A stretch of DNA of 64,000 nt. It comes from Arthrobacter silvisoli. Lineage in GTDB: Bacteria > Actinomycetota > Actinomycetes > Actinomycetales > Micrococcaceae. The stretch is taken from assembly GCF_003369445.1 (NCBI RefSeq), contig NZ_QRCU01000062.1, positions 1 to 64,000 on the forward strand, written 5' to 3'. The notes beneath the pieces were generated by a model that saw only the letters and a program-made list of their open reading frames with translations, ran no database searches and was not told where the DNA came from. Positions 52,274 through 61,474 of this stretch are shown piece by piece (the stretch's first letter is position 1; every line of letters starts with the position of its first letter). Position numbers and translations under genes: made by a program.

Positions 52274-52525
52274 TCAGCGGTCGGGCGACTCGCCGTTGCC
52301 CACGGCCTCGATCCAGTCGATGGCATCGTCGGAGAAGTGGTAGCCGTTGGAATCGGTTTCGCCGGACCACCAGGCCTCGGATGCGATGGAGCCGCCGACG
52401 TCCACGATCTCCCTGATGATGGACTTGGGGACGGCGTCGCCGTTGTTGTCGATCAGCCACTGCTGCGTGGCCGGCGTCAGCCTCCGCCACCACTGCGCCA
52501 TCTCCAAGGGCTCCTCGAAGTTCAT
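52274..52525 (-). CDS. Small hypothetical protein
   Basis: An 83-residue acidic protein beginning MNFEEPLEMAQWWRRLTPATQQWLIDNNGDAVPKSI in outline, with several tryptophans and no cysteine or membrane segment. No known family. It has no clear ribosome binding site and could be leaderless. An upstream-extended frame runs through a strong palindrome and is less credible. Confidence 0.6.
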   Translation of the reverse strand: MNFEEPLEMAQWWRRLTPATQQWLIDNNGDAVPKSIIREIVDVGGSIASEAWWSGETDSNGYHFSDDAIDWIEAVGNGESPDR

Positions 52526-52580
52526 GGGCACAGTGTCCCACTTCGGGTCCCCGGGGACGAGGGGTATGGGGACCCACCGG

Positions 52581-52646
52581 GCGAGCTCGAGCGCCGCGGG
52601 CTCGCCGGAAATTTCCGGCGACCCCGCGGCGCTCCCGCGAGCTCGC
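52581..52646. repeat. Nested palindrome before the hypothetical gene
   Basis: A 66-bp structure with a perfect 20-bp palindrome at its centre (52602-52621, TCGCCGGAAA and complement). GAGCGCCGCGGG and its complement lie outside it, and GCGAGCTC at both ends. Function unknown; it could stop transcription from the Lrp gene at 52724. Confidence 0.8.
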
Positions 52647-52723
52647 TGAATTTGCCCGCGCCTTACGGGTCCGGGCGCTACAGGTCCGGGCATGAGGGGG
52701 TGGGCCTACACGAGGGGGCGGGC

Positions 52724-53650
52724 CTACTTGGCCGGTGCGGCCGCCTTCGCGGCGAGCATCTTGTCCAGCGGCTTCGCGTACCGTTCCTGGACGATTCTCA
52801 GGTGCAGCCAGGATTCGACGCGCGCCACGGAATCCATGGCGCGTACCTTGTCCAGGATCCCGTACATTTCATCGAGGGAACTGACGCCGACGGTGGCCAC
52901 GAGATCGTGCCTGCCAAGGCAACTGGCGATGAACTCCACGCCGGGCGTGGCCGCGAAGAAGTCCACGGCCTCTGCACTTCCGCCCGCAGTGGAGATGCCG
53001 AAGCCGAAGGCCAGGGCGCGGGAAGATCCTGATCGGCTCCGGATGGGGCCGATCTGCATGACACGCGCCTCCAGCAGGCGGAGGACCCGCATTCTGGCGG
53101 CGCTGGCGGAAAGCCCCACGCGTTCGCCCAGCGTTTCGAAACCGAGCCTGCCATCCACTTGCAACTCGCCCATGAGCAGCAGGTCCGTGTGGTCCAGCTC
53201 CAGCCTGGGATCCGGCGGCTCCTGGCCCAGGAAGAGGCTGCGGACCACGTCCTTGTACATCAGGACCTCGACGGCGGCCACGCCGTCCGCGAGCCGGACC
53301 GTTTCGATGTCCTCGTAAAGGCGCTCCATGCTGGGCAGCCGCAGTTCGGCCACGATGCCGTACTTGCCCGTGGTCAGCGAGGCGAATACGGCTCCGTCCA
53401 GGCGCGCCAGGGTGTCGAGGGCAGCCTGCGCCGAGCCGTTGAGCTGGATGGAAATATGCGCGACGGCGGTCAGGCCCAGCAGGCGCGGGTGGACCGCGGC
53501 CACGACCCTAAGTTCGCCAGACGACAGCAGGTCATTGAGCTTGGCCGTGACGGTGGAACGGGTGACGCCAAGTTGCTTGGACAGTTCGCTGAACGAGGCC
53601 CGGCCGTCGGCCTGCAGCAAACGGATCAGGCGCTCGTCCAGAGTGTGCAT
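52724..53650 (-). CDS. Lrp/AsnC regulator with two tandem modules
   Basis: A 308-residue duplicated Lrp protein. HTH 1 lies in HTLDERLIRLLQADGRASFSELSKQLGVTRSTVTAKL; module 2 restarts at LDHTDLLLMGELQVDGRLGFETLGERVGLSASAARMRV. Each is followed by a ligand-binding half. The ATG at 53650 follows GGTGAG. It is divergent from an amino acid ABC transporter operon across 261 bp and probably senses its substrate. Confidence 0.85.
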   Translation of the reverse strand: MHTLDERLIRLLQADGRASFSELSKQLGVTRSTVTAKLNDLLSSGELRVVAAVHPRLLGLTAVAHISIQLNGSAQAALDTLARLDGAVFASLTTGKYGIVAELRLPSMERLYEDIETVRLADGVAAVEVLMYKDVVRSLFLGQEPPDPRLELDHTDLLLMGELQVDGRLGFETLGERVGLSASAARMRVLRLLEARVMQIGPIRSRSGSSRALAFGFGISTAGGSAEAVDFFAATPGVEFIASCLGRHDLVATVGVSSLDEMYGILDKVRAMDSVARVESWLHLRIVQERYAKPLDKMLAAKAAAPAK

Positions 53651-53765
53651 GGTTCTCACCTTAACTGTCCTGTCTCCCGCTGAGGTTTCGTCCCGCAATA
53701 ATCGCATGGTTTCGCGCTTGAAACTAAAGATTTGGAGTCTTCACGCGATCAAACTGAACAAAAGC

Positions 53766-53817
53766 TCTGTAACAGAGAGAGTAATCGCTTGATTTGCCAT
53801 CTTGTTTCGTTACTATC
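53766..53817 (+). promoter_or_regulatory. Promoter and dyad for the ABC operon
   Basis: TTGATT (53790-53795) and TACTAT (53812-53817) with a 16-bp spacer form a reasonable promoter for the substrate-binding gene. The palindrome CTCTG-TAA-CAGAG (53766-53778) lies just upstream and is a candidate Lrp site. Confidence 0.55.
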
Positions 53818-53911
53818 GTGACCAGCGCCACACCGGTTCCCCTCCGCCGTCGCGCATCCGCTTCACTGTTCAGCATCGCCATCGCATCCGACCGTTCATT
53901 GGAGACAGCAC

Positions 53912-54763
53912 ATGTCCACGTTCACCAAGCCCGCGCTTGCCGCGGCCGCCCTCGCCCTTCTCCTGAGCGGCTGCTCCGGCGCCGCCAGTTCCTCGCCGTC
54001 GGGCCAGTCCCCGGACAAGGCGCCCAAGGGGCTGGCCACCAGCGGGAAGCTCACGCTGTGCATCGACCCCGAATACGCCCCGCTGGAGTACTACGCCAAC
54101 GGCTCCAGCGGCGAGATCGTGGGCTTCGACGCCGACGCCGCCCGGGCACTGGCCAAGCACTGGGGCGTGGAGGCCAAGTTCGAGGTCACCACGTTCGACG
54201 GCCTGATGCCCGGCCTGCAGACCCGACGCTGCGATGCGATCTTCGGCGGCCTGTACATGAGCAAGGCACGCTTGGAAGTTGCCGACGCGGCACCGGTGAT
54301 GAACGCCGGGCCGGCGATCCTGGCGGCACCGGACAACACCGGGAAGTTCAAGGAGCCGCTGGATCTCTGCGGGCACTCGGTCGCGGCCCAGAGCGCCTCG
54401 GCCAACGCCGCCCGGATCGCCGCGCTCAAGGACGAGTGCAAGGCCGCCGGCAAGGACGAGCCCCGCCTCACCGAATACCCGAAGACCGCCGAAACGGTGC
54501 TGGCCGTGCTCAACGGCAAGTCCGAGGCCCTGATCGAAACCAACGTCGCCGCCGCCTACATGGCTTCGCGGAACGAAGGCAAGCTCAGCGTGGCGCCGGG
54601 CGTCTTCCCGCCGGACACCACCTTCGGTGTCTTCACCCGCAAGGGCGACCAGCTCAGCCCGGCGGTTGCCGAGGCACTGAAGGCGCTGCACGACGACGGC
54701 ACCCTCGCCAAGATCGCCACCCAGTACAAGCTCGATCCGGCGATCGTCGACGTCAAGCGCTAA
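53912..54763 (+). CDS. Amino acid ABC transporter, substrate-binding lipoprotein
   Basis: A 283-residue extracellular solute-binding protein, family 3. A lipobox ends at Cys21 (LLLSGC). The mature part starts with KLTLCIDPEYAPLEYYANG, continues with IVGFDADAARALAKHWGV and FDGLMPGLQTRRCDAIFGGLYMSKAR, and includes the hinge segment KSEALIETNVAAAY. It feeds the permease and ATPase downstream. The ligand is probably a polar amino acid or derivative. GGAGA lies 7 bp before the start. Confidence 0.9.
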   Translation: MSTFTKPALAAAALALLLSGCSGAASSSPSGQSPDKAPKGLATSGKLTLCIDPEYAPLEYYANGSSGEIVGFDADAARALAKHWGVEAKFEVTTFDGLMPGLQTRRCDAIFGGLYMSKARLEVADAAPVMNAGPAILAAPDNTGKFKEPLDLCGHSVAAQSASANAARIAALKDECKAAGKDEPRLTEYPKTAETVLAVLNGKSEALIETNVAAAYMASRNEGKLSVAPGVFPPDTTFGVFTRKGDQLSPAVAEALKALHDDGTLAKIATQYKLDPAIVDVKR

Positions 54764-54800
54764 GACCTCACGCACCCAAGACACTGAAAGGAGTGTCCTG

Positions 54801-55535
54801 ATGGAATTCGACGTCGGCATTTTCCTCCAACAGATCGTCAATCCCAGTTACTTGAGCGGCGCGTTCCTGTCCGTTGCCGTCGCCGTGCTGTCCTTGGTGC
54901 TGGCCACCGTGATCGGCTTCGTCGTTGCCCTCGGCCGCACCTCCCGGAGCCGCGTGGCGCAAGGCGCAGCCGGACTCTACACCTGGTTCTTCCGGGCGAT
55001 CCCGGCGCTGCTGGTGCTGCTCATCATCTGGAACGCCCTGCCGCAGCTCTTCCCCGTGCTGCGCCAGGAGTGGTTCTCGCCCTTCATCGCCGCGTTCATT
55101 GGCCTGGGGGTGGTGGAGGCAGCGTTCATGGCCGAGATCATCCGCTCCGCCCTGCTCAGCGTGGACGAGGGCCAGGCACTCGCGGGCCGGGCGCTGGGCA
55201 TGTCGCCGGCCAAGGTCATGCTGAAGGTCATCCTTCCGCAGGCCATCCGCATCGCCCTGCCGCCCACCGGCAACGAGTTCATCGGCTTGGTGAAGTTCTC
55301 CTCGCTGGCCTCGGTGATCTCCCTGCAGGAACTGCTGACCACCGCCCAGGTGGGCGTGAACATCACCTTCCGCTACGCCGAGTACTACGCCGCGGCAATC
55401 GTCTACTACCTGATCATCGTCAGCTTGCTGACCCTGGTCCAAAGCCAAGTGGAGAAGAAATTCGTATGGACCTCACGGACAAGATCCAAGAAGCTTCCCA
55501 GGCCGGAAACCGCAGGCCAGGGGGTGTTCTCATGA
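54801..55535 (+). CDS. Amino acid ABC transporter permease
   Basis: A 244-residue HisM-type permease with about five helices. The N-terminal TM and the [13 protein letters not shown] segment replace the common RGTPLLVQ form. The EAA loop reads [50 protein letters not shown] in outline, followed by [21 protein letters not shown]. It overlaps the ATPase by four bases (ATGA). Confidence 0.9.
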   Translation: MEFDVGIFLQQIVNPSYLSGAFLSVAVAVLSLVLATVIGFVVALGRTSRSRVAQGAAGLYTWFFRAIPALLVLLIIWNALPQLFPVLRQEWFSPFIAAFIGLGVVEAAFMAEIIRSALLSVDEGQALAGRALGMSPAKVMLKVILPQAIRIALPPTGNEFIGLVKFSSLASVISLQELLTTAQVGVNITFRYAEYYAAAIVYYLIIVSLLTLVQSQVEKKFVWTSRTRSKKLPRPETAGQGVFS

Positions 55536-56323
55536 GCGAAGCAAACGCCCCCGTCAGCCCGGTCCTCAGCGTCCGGAAGCTCCACAAGCGCTACGAAGAC
55601 CAGCACGTGCTGCGCGGCGTCGAGTTCGACATCCACAAGGGCCAGGTCAAGGCCGTGCTGGGTCCCTCCGGTTCGGGCAAGTCCACCATGCTGCGCCTGA
55701 TGGCGCTGCTCGAACCGGCCGACGACGGCGAGATCCTCCTGCACGGGCGGCGCATCGGGGTGCGCGATGGGAGAGCACCGGGCGGCCTTGCCGTCGCCTT
55801 GCCGGAGCGGGAACTCGCCAAGGAACGCCGCAACATCGGCATGGTGTTCCAGAAGTTCAACCTGTTCCCGCACCTCTCGGCGTGCCGCAACGTGATGCTC
55901 GGCCTCACTTCCGTGAAAGGCATCCACCACAAAGACGCCGAGGAGCAGGCGATGGCCATGCTGGCCAGCGTGGGCCTGTCCCACCGCTCCGGGCACTTCC
56001 CCTCGGAACTGTCGGGCGGCCAGCAGCAGCGTGTCGCCATCGCCCGTGCGCTGGTCATGAACCCGGACGTGCTGCTCTTCGACGAACCCACTTCCGCCTT
56101 GGACCCGGAGTTGGTGGGCGAAGTCCTGGACGTCATGGAATCCCTCGCCAACGACGGCATGACGATGATCGTGGTCACCCACGAGGTCCGCTTCGCCCGC
56201 CGTGTTGCCGACGAGGTCACCCTGTTCGACGGCGGCGTGATCGTTGAGCAGGCCGCCCCGGACGAATTCTTCGACAACCCGCAGCACGAGCGCACCAGGA
56301 AGTTTCTCAGCCATGTCCATTAG
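55532..56323 (+). CDS. Amino acid ABC transporter ATP-binding protein
   Basis: A 263-residue ATPase of the PAAT (GlnQ/HisP) family. It has Walker [25 protein letters not shown] with the Q-loop, signature [15 protein letters not shown], Walker [14 protein letters not shown] and the switch histidine in VVTHE. An insert of about 25 residues ([21 protein letters not shown]) lies between the A-loop part and the Q-loop. It overlaps the dehydrogenase gene by 11 bp. Confidence 0.94.
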   Translation: MSEANAPVSPVLSVRKLHKRYEDQHVLRGVEFDIHKGQVKAVLGPSGSGKSTMLRLMALLEPADDGEILLHGRRIGVRDGRAPGGLAVALPERELAKERRNIGMVFQKFNLFPHLSACRNVMLGLTSVKGIHHKDAEEQAMAMLASVGLSHRSGHFPSELSGGQQQRVAIARALVMNPDVLLFDEPTSALDPELVGEVLDVMESLANDGMTMIVVTHEVRFARRVADEVTLFDGGVIVEQAAPDEFFDNPQHERTRKFLSHVH

Positions 56324-57359
56324 TCCGCAGGCCCCGACGCCGGAGGAAGCGCCGTCCGGCACCCAAACGGGCCGCCGCCCCCTCGCCGTCTACACCGATA
56401 TGGAAGACCTCGACTACTCCGCCGGTCTCGCCCTGCTGGAGGAGAACGGCTACGACGTCCGGTATCTCGGCACGCAGGATCCCAAGGTGATCGCCGAACA
56501 GGCCAAGGACGCCGAGGCCCTCCTGGTGGGGTACGCCCCCGTGACGGCCGCAGTCATGGACGCCATCCCGGGCTTGAGAATCATCGCCCTCGTGGCCATG
56601 GGCTTCGACAATGTCGACATCGAAGCGGCCCGGGAACGTGGCATCTGGGTCAGCAACCTCCCCGGTGTCGCCACCGAGGAAGTGGCCACCCATGCGCTGG
56701 CACTCGCGCTCGCCGTGACGCGCGAGATTCCGTTCTTCCAGGGGCGCGTGGCCGACGGCGATTGGAACACCCGCCCGGACAGCAGGGTGTTCCGGCTCAG
56801 CCAGGAGCGCTTGGGGCTGATTGGACTCGGACGGATCGGCAGCCGGCTGGGCGAAATCGCGTCCGGCATTTTCGGCGAAGTGATCGGCTACGACCCCTAT
56901 CTCCCGGACACCCCGGACACCCAGGGGATGCTGGCAAACGCGGGCATCCGGCGGGCCGGCCTGGAGGAGGTCCTTGCAGAATCCGCCGTGGTGTCCTTGC
57001 ACATGCCGCTTACCGCGGAAACCCGGCACATCATTAGCGCCGAAAGCCTTGCGGCAATGCGGCCGGGAAGCTATCTGGTCAACGTCAGCCGCGGAGAGCT
57101 GATTGACAACGATGCCCTGCGCGCCGCCGTCGATTCGGGGCACATCCGCGCGGCGGCCCTGGACGTGCTCGATATTGAACCGGCACCGTCCGGCCACCCG
57201 CTCATGGGCCATCCCCGGATTCTTGTGACGCCCCATGTGGGCTTCCTGTCGGACGTCACCCTCGCCGAATACGTCAGGATCCAGGCCCAGAACGTCGTCT
57301 CCCACGCCCGTACGGGTTTCCCGGACACGCCCCTGTTCCAGCTGGAACCCGCAGTCTGA
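56313..57359 (+). CDS. D-isomer-specific 2-hydroxyacid dehydrogenase
   Basis: A 348-residue NAD-dependent dehydrogenase. It carries the NAD-binding [19 protein letters not shown] (about 169-187), then [36 protein letters not shown] and the catalytic His region [11 protein letters not shown]. It would oxidise or reduce a 2-hydroxy/2-oxo acid. It follows the amino acid ABC importer, overlapping it by 11 bp, and lies before an amidohydrolase. The substrate may derive from the imported compound. Confidence 0.9.
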   Translation: MSISPQAPTPEEAPSGTQTGRRPLAVYTDMEDLDYSAGLALLEENGYDVRYLGTQDPKVIAEQAKDAEALLVGYAPVTAAVMDAIPGLRIIALVAMGFDNVDIEAARERGIWVSNLPGVATEEVATHALALALAVTREIPFFQGRVADGDWNTRPDSRVFRLSQERLGLIGLGRIGSRLGEIASGIFGEVIGYDPYLPDTPDTQGMLANAGIRRAGLEEVLAESAVVSLHMPLTAETRHIISAESLAAMRPGSYLVNVSRGELIDNDALRAAVDSGHIRAAALDVLDIEPAPSGHPLMGHPRILVTPHVGFLSDVTLAEYVRIQAQNVVSHARTGFPDTPLFQLEPAV

Positions 57360-57409
57360 CTGCGACCGGTCCCGGCCGAACCCCCCATTCCAAACACGAA
57401 AAGGTACCC

Positions 57410-59083
57410 ATGTCACGACTGGCATCCCACGAAACCTCGCCCATCGCCCCCTCGGCGACCATCTTCCACGGCGGACGCATCCGCACCGTGGACGAACAGA
57501 ACTCCACCGCGGAGGCGATGCTCGTTATCGGCAACCGGATTGCCGCCGTCGGGAACCCGGAACACTGCCGTGCCGCAGCCGCTGAACTGACGACGGCGGC
57601 GCCCGCCGTCGTCGACCTCCAAGGACGCACGGTGGTGCCCGGCTTCCTGGACCCGCACGCGCACCCGCTCATGTACGGGCAGCTGTTGTCCTGGGTGGAC
57701 TGCGGGCCGGACGTCGCGCCGGATATTCCCACCATGCTTGAGCGGCTGAAGAAGGCCGCGGCTGGGACTCCCGGCAATACCCCGATCCGCGGCTACGGCT
57801 ACGAACACCGCAACCTGGCCGAACGCCGCCACCCCACGCGGCAGGAGTTCGACACGGTCTCCACCTCGCGCGAGGTGTACGTGATGAACGCCAGCGGCCA
57901 CGGCGGCGTCGTCAACAGCTTCGTGCTGGAGCAGGCGGGGATCGGCAAGGACACCCCCAACCCGCCCGGCGGCACTTTCTTCCGGGACGCCGACGGCGAG
58001 CTGACCGGTGAGCTCTCCGACGCCGCCTGCGACATCCTCACCGGGGCCGAAGGCGTGAAGCTGGGCCACCACGGACCCAACTTCCACCTGGGCGACAGCA
58101 AGGAGCAGCACCGTGCCCAGCTGCTGCACGCCCAGCGCGAGTTCCTGAGCCACGGCGTCACCACTATCGGCGATGCGCAGGTGACCAAGCGTGAATTCTC
58201 CGCATACCTGGATCTTGTGGAGCGCGGCGAACTGGTGGCCAGGGTGAATGCGTATTTCCTCTCAAGCCTGCTGGACGAGGTGCTGGAGCTGGGACTGGTG
58301 GACAAGTTCGGCGACTCGCTGCTGTCCTTCGCCGGCATCAAGCTCTATGCCGACGGCACGCTAGGCGGCTGGACGGCCTACTTCCCGGAGGGTTACCGGG
58401 ACGATCCCTGCCGTACGGGTTCCCTGTACCACGAGCCCGCCGAGTACAAGGCGTTGGTGGCCAAAGCCCATGGCGCAGGACTGCAGACGGCCACGCACGC
58501 GCAGTCGCCCACGGCCATCCAGCTGGTGCTGGACGCCGTGGCTTCGGCGCTTGAGGCTTCGCCGCGGAAGGACCACCGGCACCGGATCGAGCACTGCGGA
58601 CTACCCACCCTGGAGCAGATCGACCGCATGGCCGAACTCGGGATCATGCCCGTCAACCAGCCGCAGCACTATTACAACTGGGGCCCGGGCGTCACCGATG
58701 CCATCGGTTCGCCGGGGGAGCGGTTCAACCCGCTGGGCGAATTCGTGGCCGCGTCCGTGCCTGTGACCATGAGCTCCGACGCGCCCGTGGCCGATCCCCG
58801 CCCGCTCGAAGCCATCCAGACCTCCGTCACCCGGCTGACGCGCTCCGGGGTGCAGTTGGGCGGCGACCAGCTGAAGATCGACGCCGTCGAGGCCCTCCGT
58901 GCCCACACCATCAACGGTGCCCGGGCCATGGGACGTGAGCACGAGCTCGGTTCCCTGGAACCGCGCAAGCTGGCCGACTTCGTGGTCCTGGCGGCAGATC
59001 CCCTGGAGGTGTCCCCTGGCGAGATCAGTGGCATCGAGGTGCTGGAAACCTGGGTCAACGGGGTGCAGGTGTACGCGGGATAG
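57410..59083 (+). CDS. Amidohydrolase, YtcJ-like
   Basis: A 557-residue metal-dependent amidohydrolase family 3 protein. Metal ligands are visible as VVPGFLDPHAHPLMYG, HRHRIEHCG and the late VTMSSDAPVADPRPL. The YtcJ-like GGWTAYFPEGYRD and ADGTLGG segments are present. Members hydrolyse N-acyl amino acids or cyclic amides; the substrate is unknown. It ends the operon of the ABC importer and dehydrogenase. Confidence 0.88.
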   Translation: MSRLASHETSPIAPSATIFHGGRIRTVDEQNSTAEAMLVIGNRIAAVGNPEHCRAAAAELTTAAPAVVDLQGRTVVPGFLDPHAHPLMYGQLLSWVDCGPDVAPDIPTMLERLKKAAAGTPGNTPIRGYGYEHRNLAERRHPTRQEFDTVSTSREVYVMNASGHGGVVNSFVLEQAGIGKDTPNPPGGTFFRDADGELTGELSDAACDILTGAEGVKLGHHGPNFHLGDSKEQHRAQLLHAQREFLSHGVTTIGDAQVTKREFSAYLDLVERGELVARVNAYFLSSLLDEVLELGLVDKFGDSLLSFAGIKLYADGTLGGWTAYFPEGYRDDPCRTGSLYHEPAEYKALVAKAHGAGLQTATHAQSPTAIQLVLDAVASALEASPRKDHRHRIEHCGLPTLEQIDRMAELGIMPVNQPQHYYNWGPGVTDAIGSPGERFNPLGEFVAASVPVTMSSDAPVADPRPLEAIQTSVTRLTRSGVQLGGDQLKIDAVEALRAHTINGARAMGREHELGSLEPRKLADFVVLAADPLEVSPGEISGIEVLETWVNGVQVYAG

Positions 59084-59119
59084 GGGGTTCCGGTTCGCTC
59101 CGCGGCAGGGCACCGGCGC

Positions 59120-60055
59120 TCAGGAGCGGTGTTTCAGGGCGCGCAGGATGCGGCTCTTGAATTCCTGTTCGCGGAAGAGGTCCTTCCATTGGAGCCGGAT
59201 GAAGTACCAGCCCTCCTCCATCAGGGCCTTCTCCCGGAGACGTTCCTTGTAGAGCACTTCTTCGGTGGGTTCGTAATCGAAGTACTTGGCCTTGCCGTCG
59301 AATTCGAGAGCGACTTTGTTTTCCCTCCAGGCGAAGTCCAGGCGGTGGCGTCCTTCGCGGCTGGTTACTTCGAACTGTAGTTCCGGCATGGGGAGTTTCA
59401 GACGGAGCAGCAGTTCCCTGGTAAGGGTTTCCCCGGGTGATTCCGAGCGCGGGTCTGCGTTACCGATGGCCCGGCGGAGGGTTGTGACTCCGGCCCGCCC
59501 GGCCAGTTTGGCGCAGGCTTCGCGGAGTTGCTCGACGTCGGCACCCAGCCGTAAAGCGTGATCCACGACGATGAGGGCTTGTTTGTCGTTGAGCATGAGG
59601 CAGCAGTCCACGACAGTGCGTTCCAGGGATGTGCAGGGGAGCCCGTCGATCGTCGCGACCTCCTTGCTGCCCAACTCCCGGGTATGCGCCACCACGTCGC
59701 TGCCATGCGAAACCGGCGACGGCACGGTGCTTTGCGTGAGGTGGATGCGGTCATCCGCTTTCCAGAGTTTCAGGCGGTGCAGGCGTGCAGCCGTGATGTG
59801 GCTGTAGACGAATCCGCCCTTGGACGTGCACAGGGTTCCATGGGAATGGGCGGCTATAAGGAAACGGCTCCGGGCCGGCTTGCCCATCTCTGCCCAGGCG
59901 CTGCTCCTGCCGTAACAGCCCCGGCGGAGACGCAGGATTACGCCCGCGGTGACCAGTTGCCTGATGGCAGGCCACGTGAAGCCCGCCTGCAGGAGTTCTT
60001 CCGTGCGCCAGAGATTCGCGCCGGATGGTAGCTGGGGTGCCTGACGAGGTGCCAT
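59120..60055 (-). CDS. wHTH and DUF559-type nuclease-like protein
   Basis: A 311-residue protein with an AbiEi-type winged helix at the N-terminus (WRTEELLQAGFTWPAIRQLVTAGVILRLRRGCYG) and a C-terminal DUF559/PD-(D/E)XK-like domain (RHRLDFAWRENKVALEFDGKAKYF, then LREKALMEEGWYFIRLQWKDLF). Asp, Glu and Lys of the nuclease core are in place. Such proteins are frequent in Actinobacteria, often alone as here and without the AbiEii toxin. Function is unknown. It precedes a long palindrome. Confidence 0.82.
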   Translation of the reverse strand: MAPRQAPQLPSGANLWRTEELLQAGFTWPAIRQLVTAGVILRLRRGCYGRSSAWAEMGKPARSRFLIAAHSHGTLCTSKGGFVYSHITAARLHRLKLWKADDRIHLTQSTVPSPVSHGSDVVAHTRELGSKEVATIDGLPCTSLERTVVDCCLMLNDKQALIVVDHALRLGADVEQLREACAKLAGRAGVTTLRRAIGNADPRSESPGETLTRELLLRLKLPMPELQFEVTSREGRHRLDFAWRENKVALEFDGKAKYFDYEPTEEVLYKERLREKALMEEGWYFIRLQWKDLFREQEFKSRILRALKHRS

Positions 60056-60115
60056 GGATCAAGAATTCGCCCTGGCCCCGAACGGCGCGACCCCGAAACC
60101 GCGCTATGTGGAAAG

Positions 60116-60185
60116 GCCGATTAGACGGTTCCCGCACCACACGATGGAGGCCATCGTCTCATGGTGCGGGAACCGTCTAATCGGC
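60116..60185. repeat. 70-bp nested palindrome with perfect 24-bp arms
   Basis: Arms 60116-60139 and 60162-60185 are exact complements (beginning GCCGATTAGACGG). Inside, ACGATGG and CCATCGT pair again around AGG. The element lies between the DUF559 gene start and the aminotransferase stop, both on the minus strand, so it could terminate aminotransferase transcription. Confidence 0.88.
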
Positions 60186-60209
60186 GCAGCAGCCCGTAGA
60201 ACGCCGTCC

Positions 60210-61421
60210 CTACAACCCCCGGATCGCCTCGCCCAGGCGACGGACGCCCTCGCTGAGCTGCTCTTCGTCCGCGTAGGAGAAGGCGATGCGGAGCTGGTTG
60301 GCGCCGCCGCCGTCGGCGTAGAACGCACTGCCGGGGACGAACACGACGCCGGAGTCGATGGCGGCGGCGAGGACCTGTTCGGTGTCGATCCCCTCAGGCA
60401 GGGTCACCCAGGTGAAGAAGCCGCCGGCGGGGGTGGTCCAGTGCGTGCCGTCGGGCATGTGGGCGGCGAGGGCGTCCAGCGTGGCCCGGCAACGGGAGGC
60501 GTACACGGAGCTGTAGGCCTCGATCTGTCCGCGCCAGTCGTAGGAGGAGATGTAGTTTTCCACGATCAGCTGGCTCAATACGGAGGGGCAGATGGTGGTC
60601 GCTTCGGAGGCGATCTGCAGCCGGCCGCGCACGTCTTCGGGCGCCACCACCCAGCCCACGCGCAGGCCCGGGGCGAAGATCTTGGAAAAGGATCCCAGGT
60701 ACAGCACGTTGTCCGGGTCCAGGCTGTGCAGGGCGGGGGCGGGCGCGCCGTCGAAGGCCAAAAGCCCGTAGGGGTTGTCCTCCACAATCAGGACGTCCTC
60801 GGCCCGGCATACGTCCACCACGCGCTGCCGCCGCTCCAGCGAGAGCGAAATGCCGGAGGGATTGTTGAAGTTGGGGATCGTGTAGAAGAACTTGATGGTC
60901 TTGCCCGCTGCCTTGAGCCCGGCGATCAGCTGCTGGAGGTGCTCAGGGTCCACGCCGTCGTCGTCCATGGCAACATGCGCCACTTCGGCCTGGAAACCTT
61001 CGAACACACCCAGCGCACCCACATAGGTGGGGCCCTCGGCGATCACCACGTCGCCCGGATCGCAGAACAGCTTGGTGACCAGTTCCAGCGCCATCTGGGA
61101 ACCGGCGGTGACCTGGATGTTTTCGGGCGCGGCGGAGATTCCCTCGCGCTTCATGACCTGGCAGATCAGGGCCTGAAGTTCCTCGGTCCCGGCACCGGAG
61201 CCGTACTGCAGGGCCTCCAGTCCGCGCTCAAGGACTACACCGCGCGCCAGCTCCGCGATCCCCTCCAGCGGCAGGGCGGGCAGGTAGGGGTTGCCGCCGG
61301 CCAGCGAAATCATTCCCGGCTGCATGGAGACGTCGAAGACGGCGCGCACGGGGGAGGGCTGGAAGCCGGCGGCGCGGGTGGCCATGTTGGCCAGGTGTGA
61401 GGAGGTGGCGGTGACGGTCAT
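60210..61421 (-). CDS. PLP-dependent aminotransferase (class I/II)
   Basis: A 403-residue fold-type I aminotransferase of the 2-aminoadipate/valine-pyruvate-like group that includes MocR-type enzymes. Motifs are MISLAGGNPYLPALPLE, LQYGSGAGTEELQALI, YTIPNFNNPSGISLSLERR, VEDNPYGLLAFDG and the PLP lysine in LGSFSKIFAPGLRVGWVV. It lies 53 bp from a TetR-type regulator on the same strand. Both are divergent from an amino acid ABC importer, so it probably degrades the imported amino acid. Confidence 0.9.
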   Translation of the reverse strand: MTVTATSSHLANMATRAAGFQPSPVRAVFDVSMQPGMISLAGGNPYLPALPLEGIAELARGVVLERGLEALQYGSGAGTEELQALICQVMKREGISAAPENIQVTAGSQMALELVTKLFCDPGDVVIAEGPTYVGALGVFEGFQAEVAHVAMDDDGVDPEHLQQLIAGLKAAGKTIKFFYTIPNFNNPSGISLSLERRQRVVDVCRAEDVLIVEDNPYGLLAFDGAPAPALHSLDPDNVLYLGSFSKIFAPGLRVGWVVAPEDVRGRLQIASEATTICPSVLSQLIVENYISSYDWRGQIEAYSSVYASRCRATLDALAAHMPDGTHWTTPAGGFFTWVTLPEGIDTEQVLAAAIDSGVVFVPGSAFYADGGGANQLRIAFSYADEEQLSEGVRRLGEAIRGL

Positions 61422-61474
61422 GGGAGGTCCTTCGTGACGGGGCCGGACGCGTCGCTGCGGCCGGCTGGGTCGGG

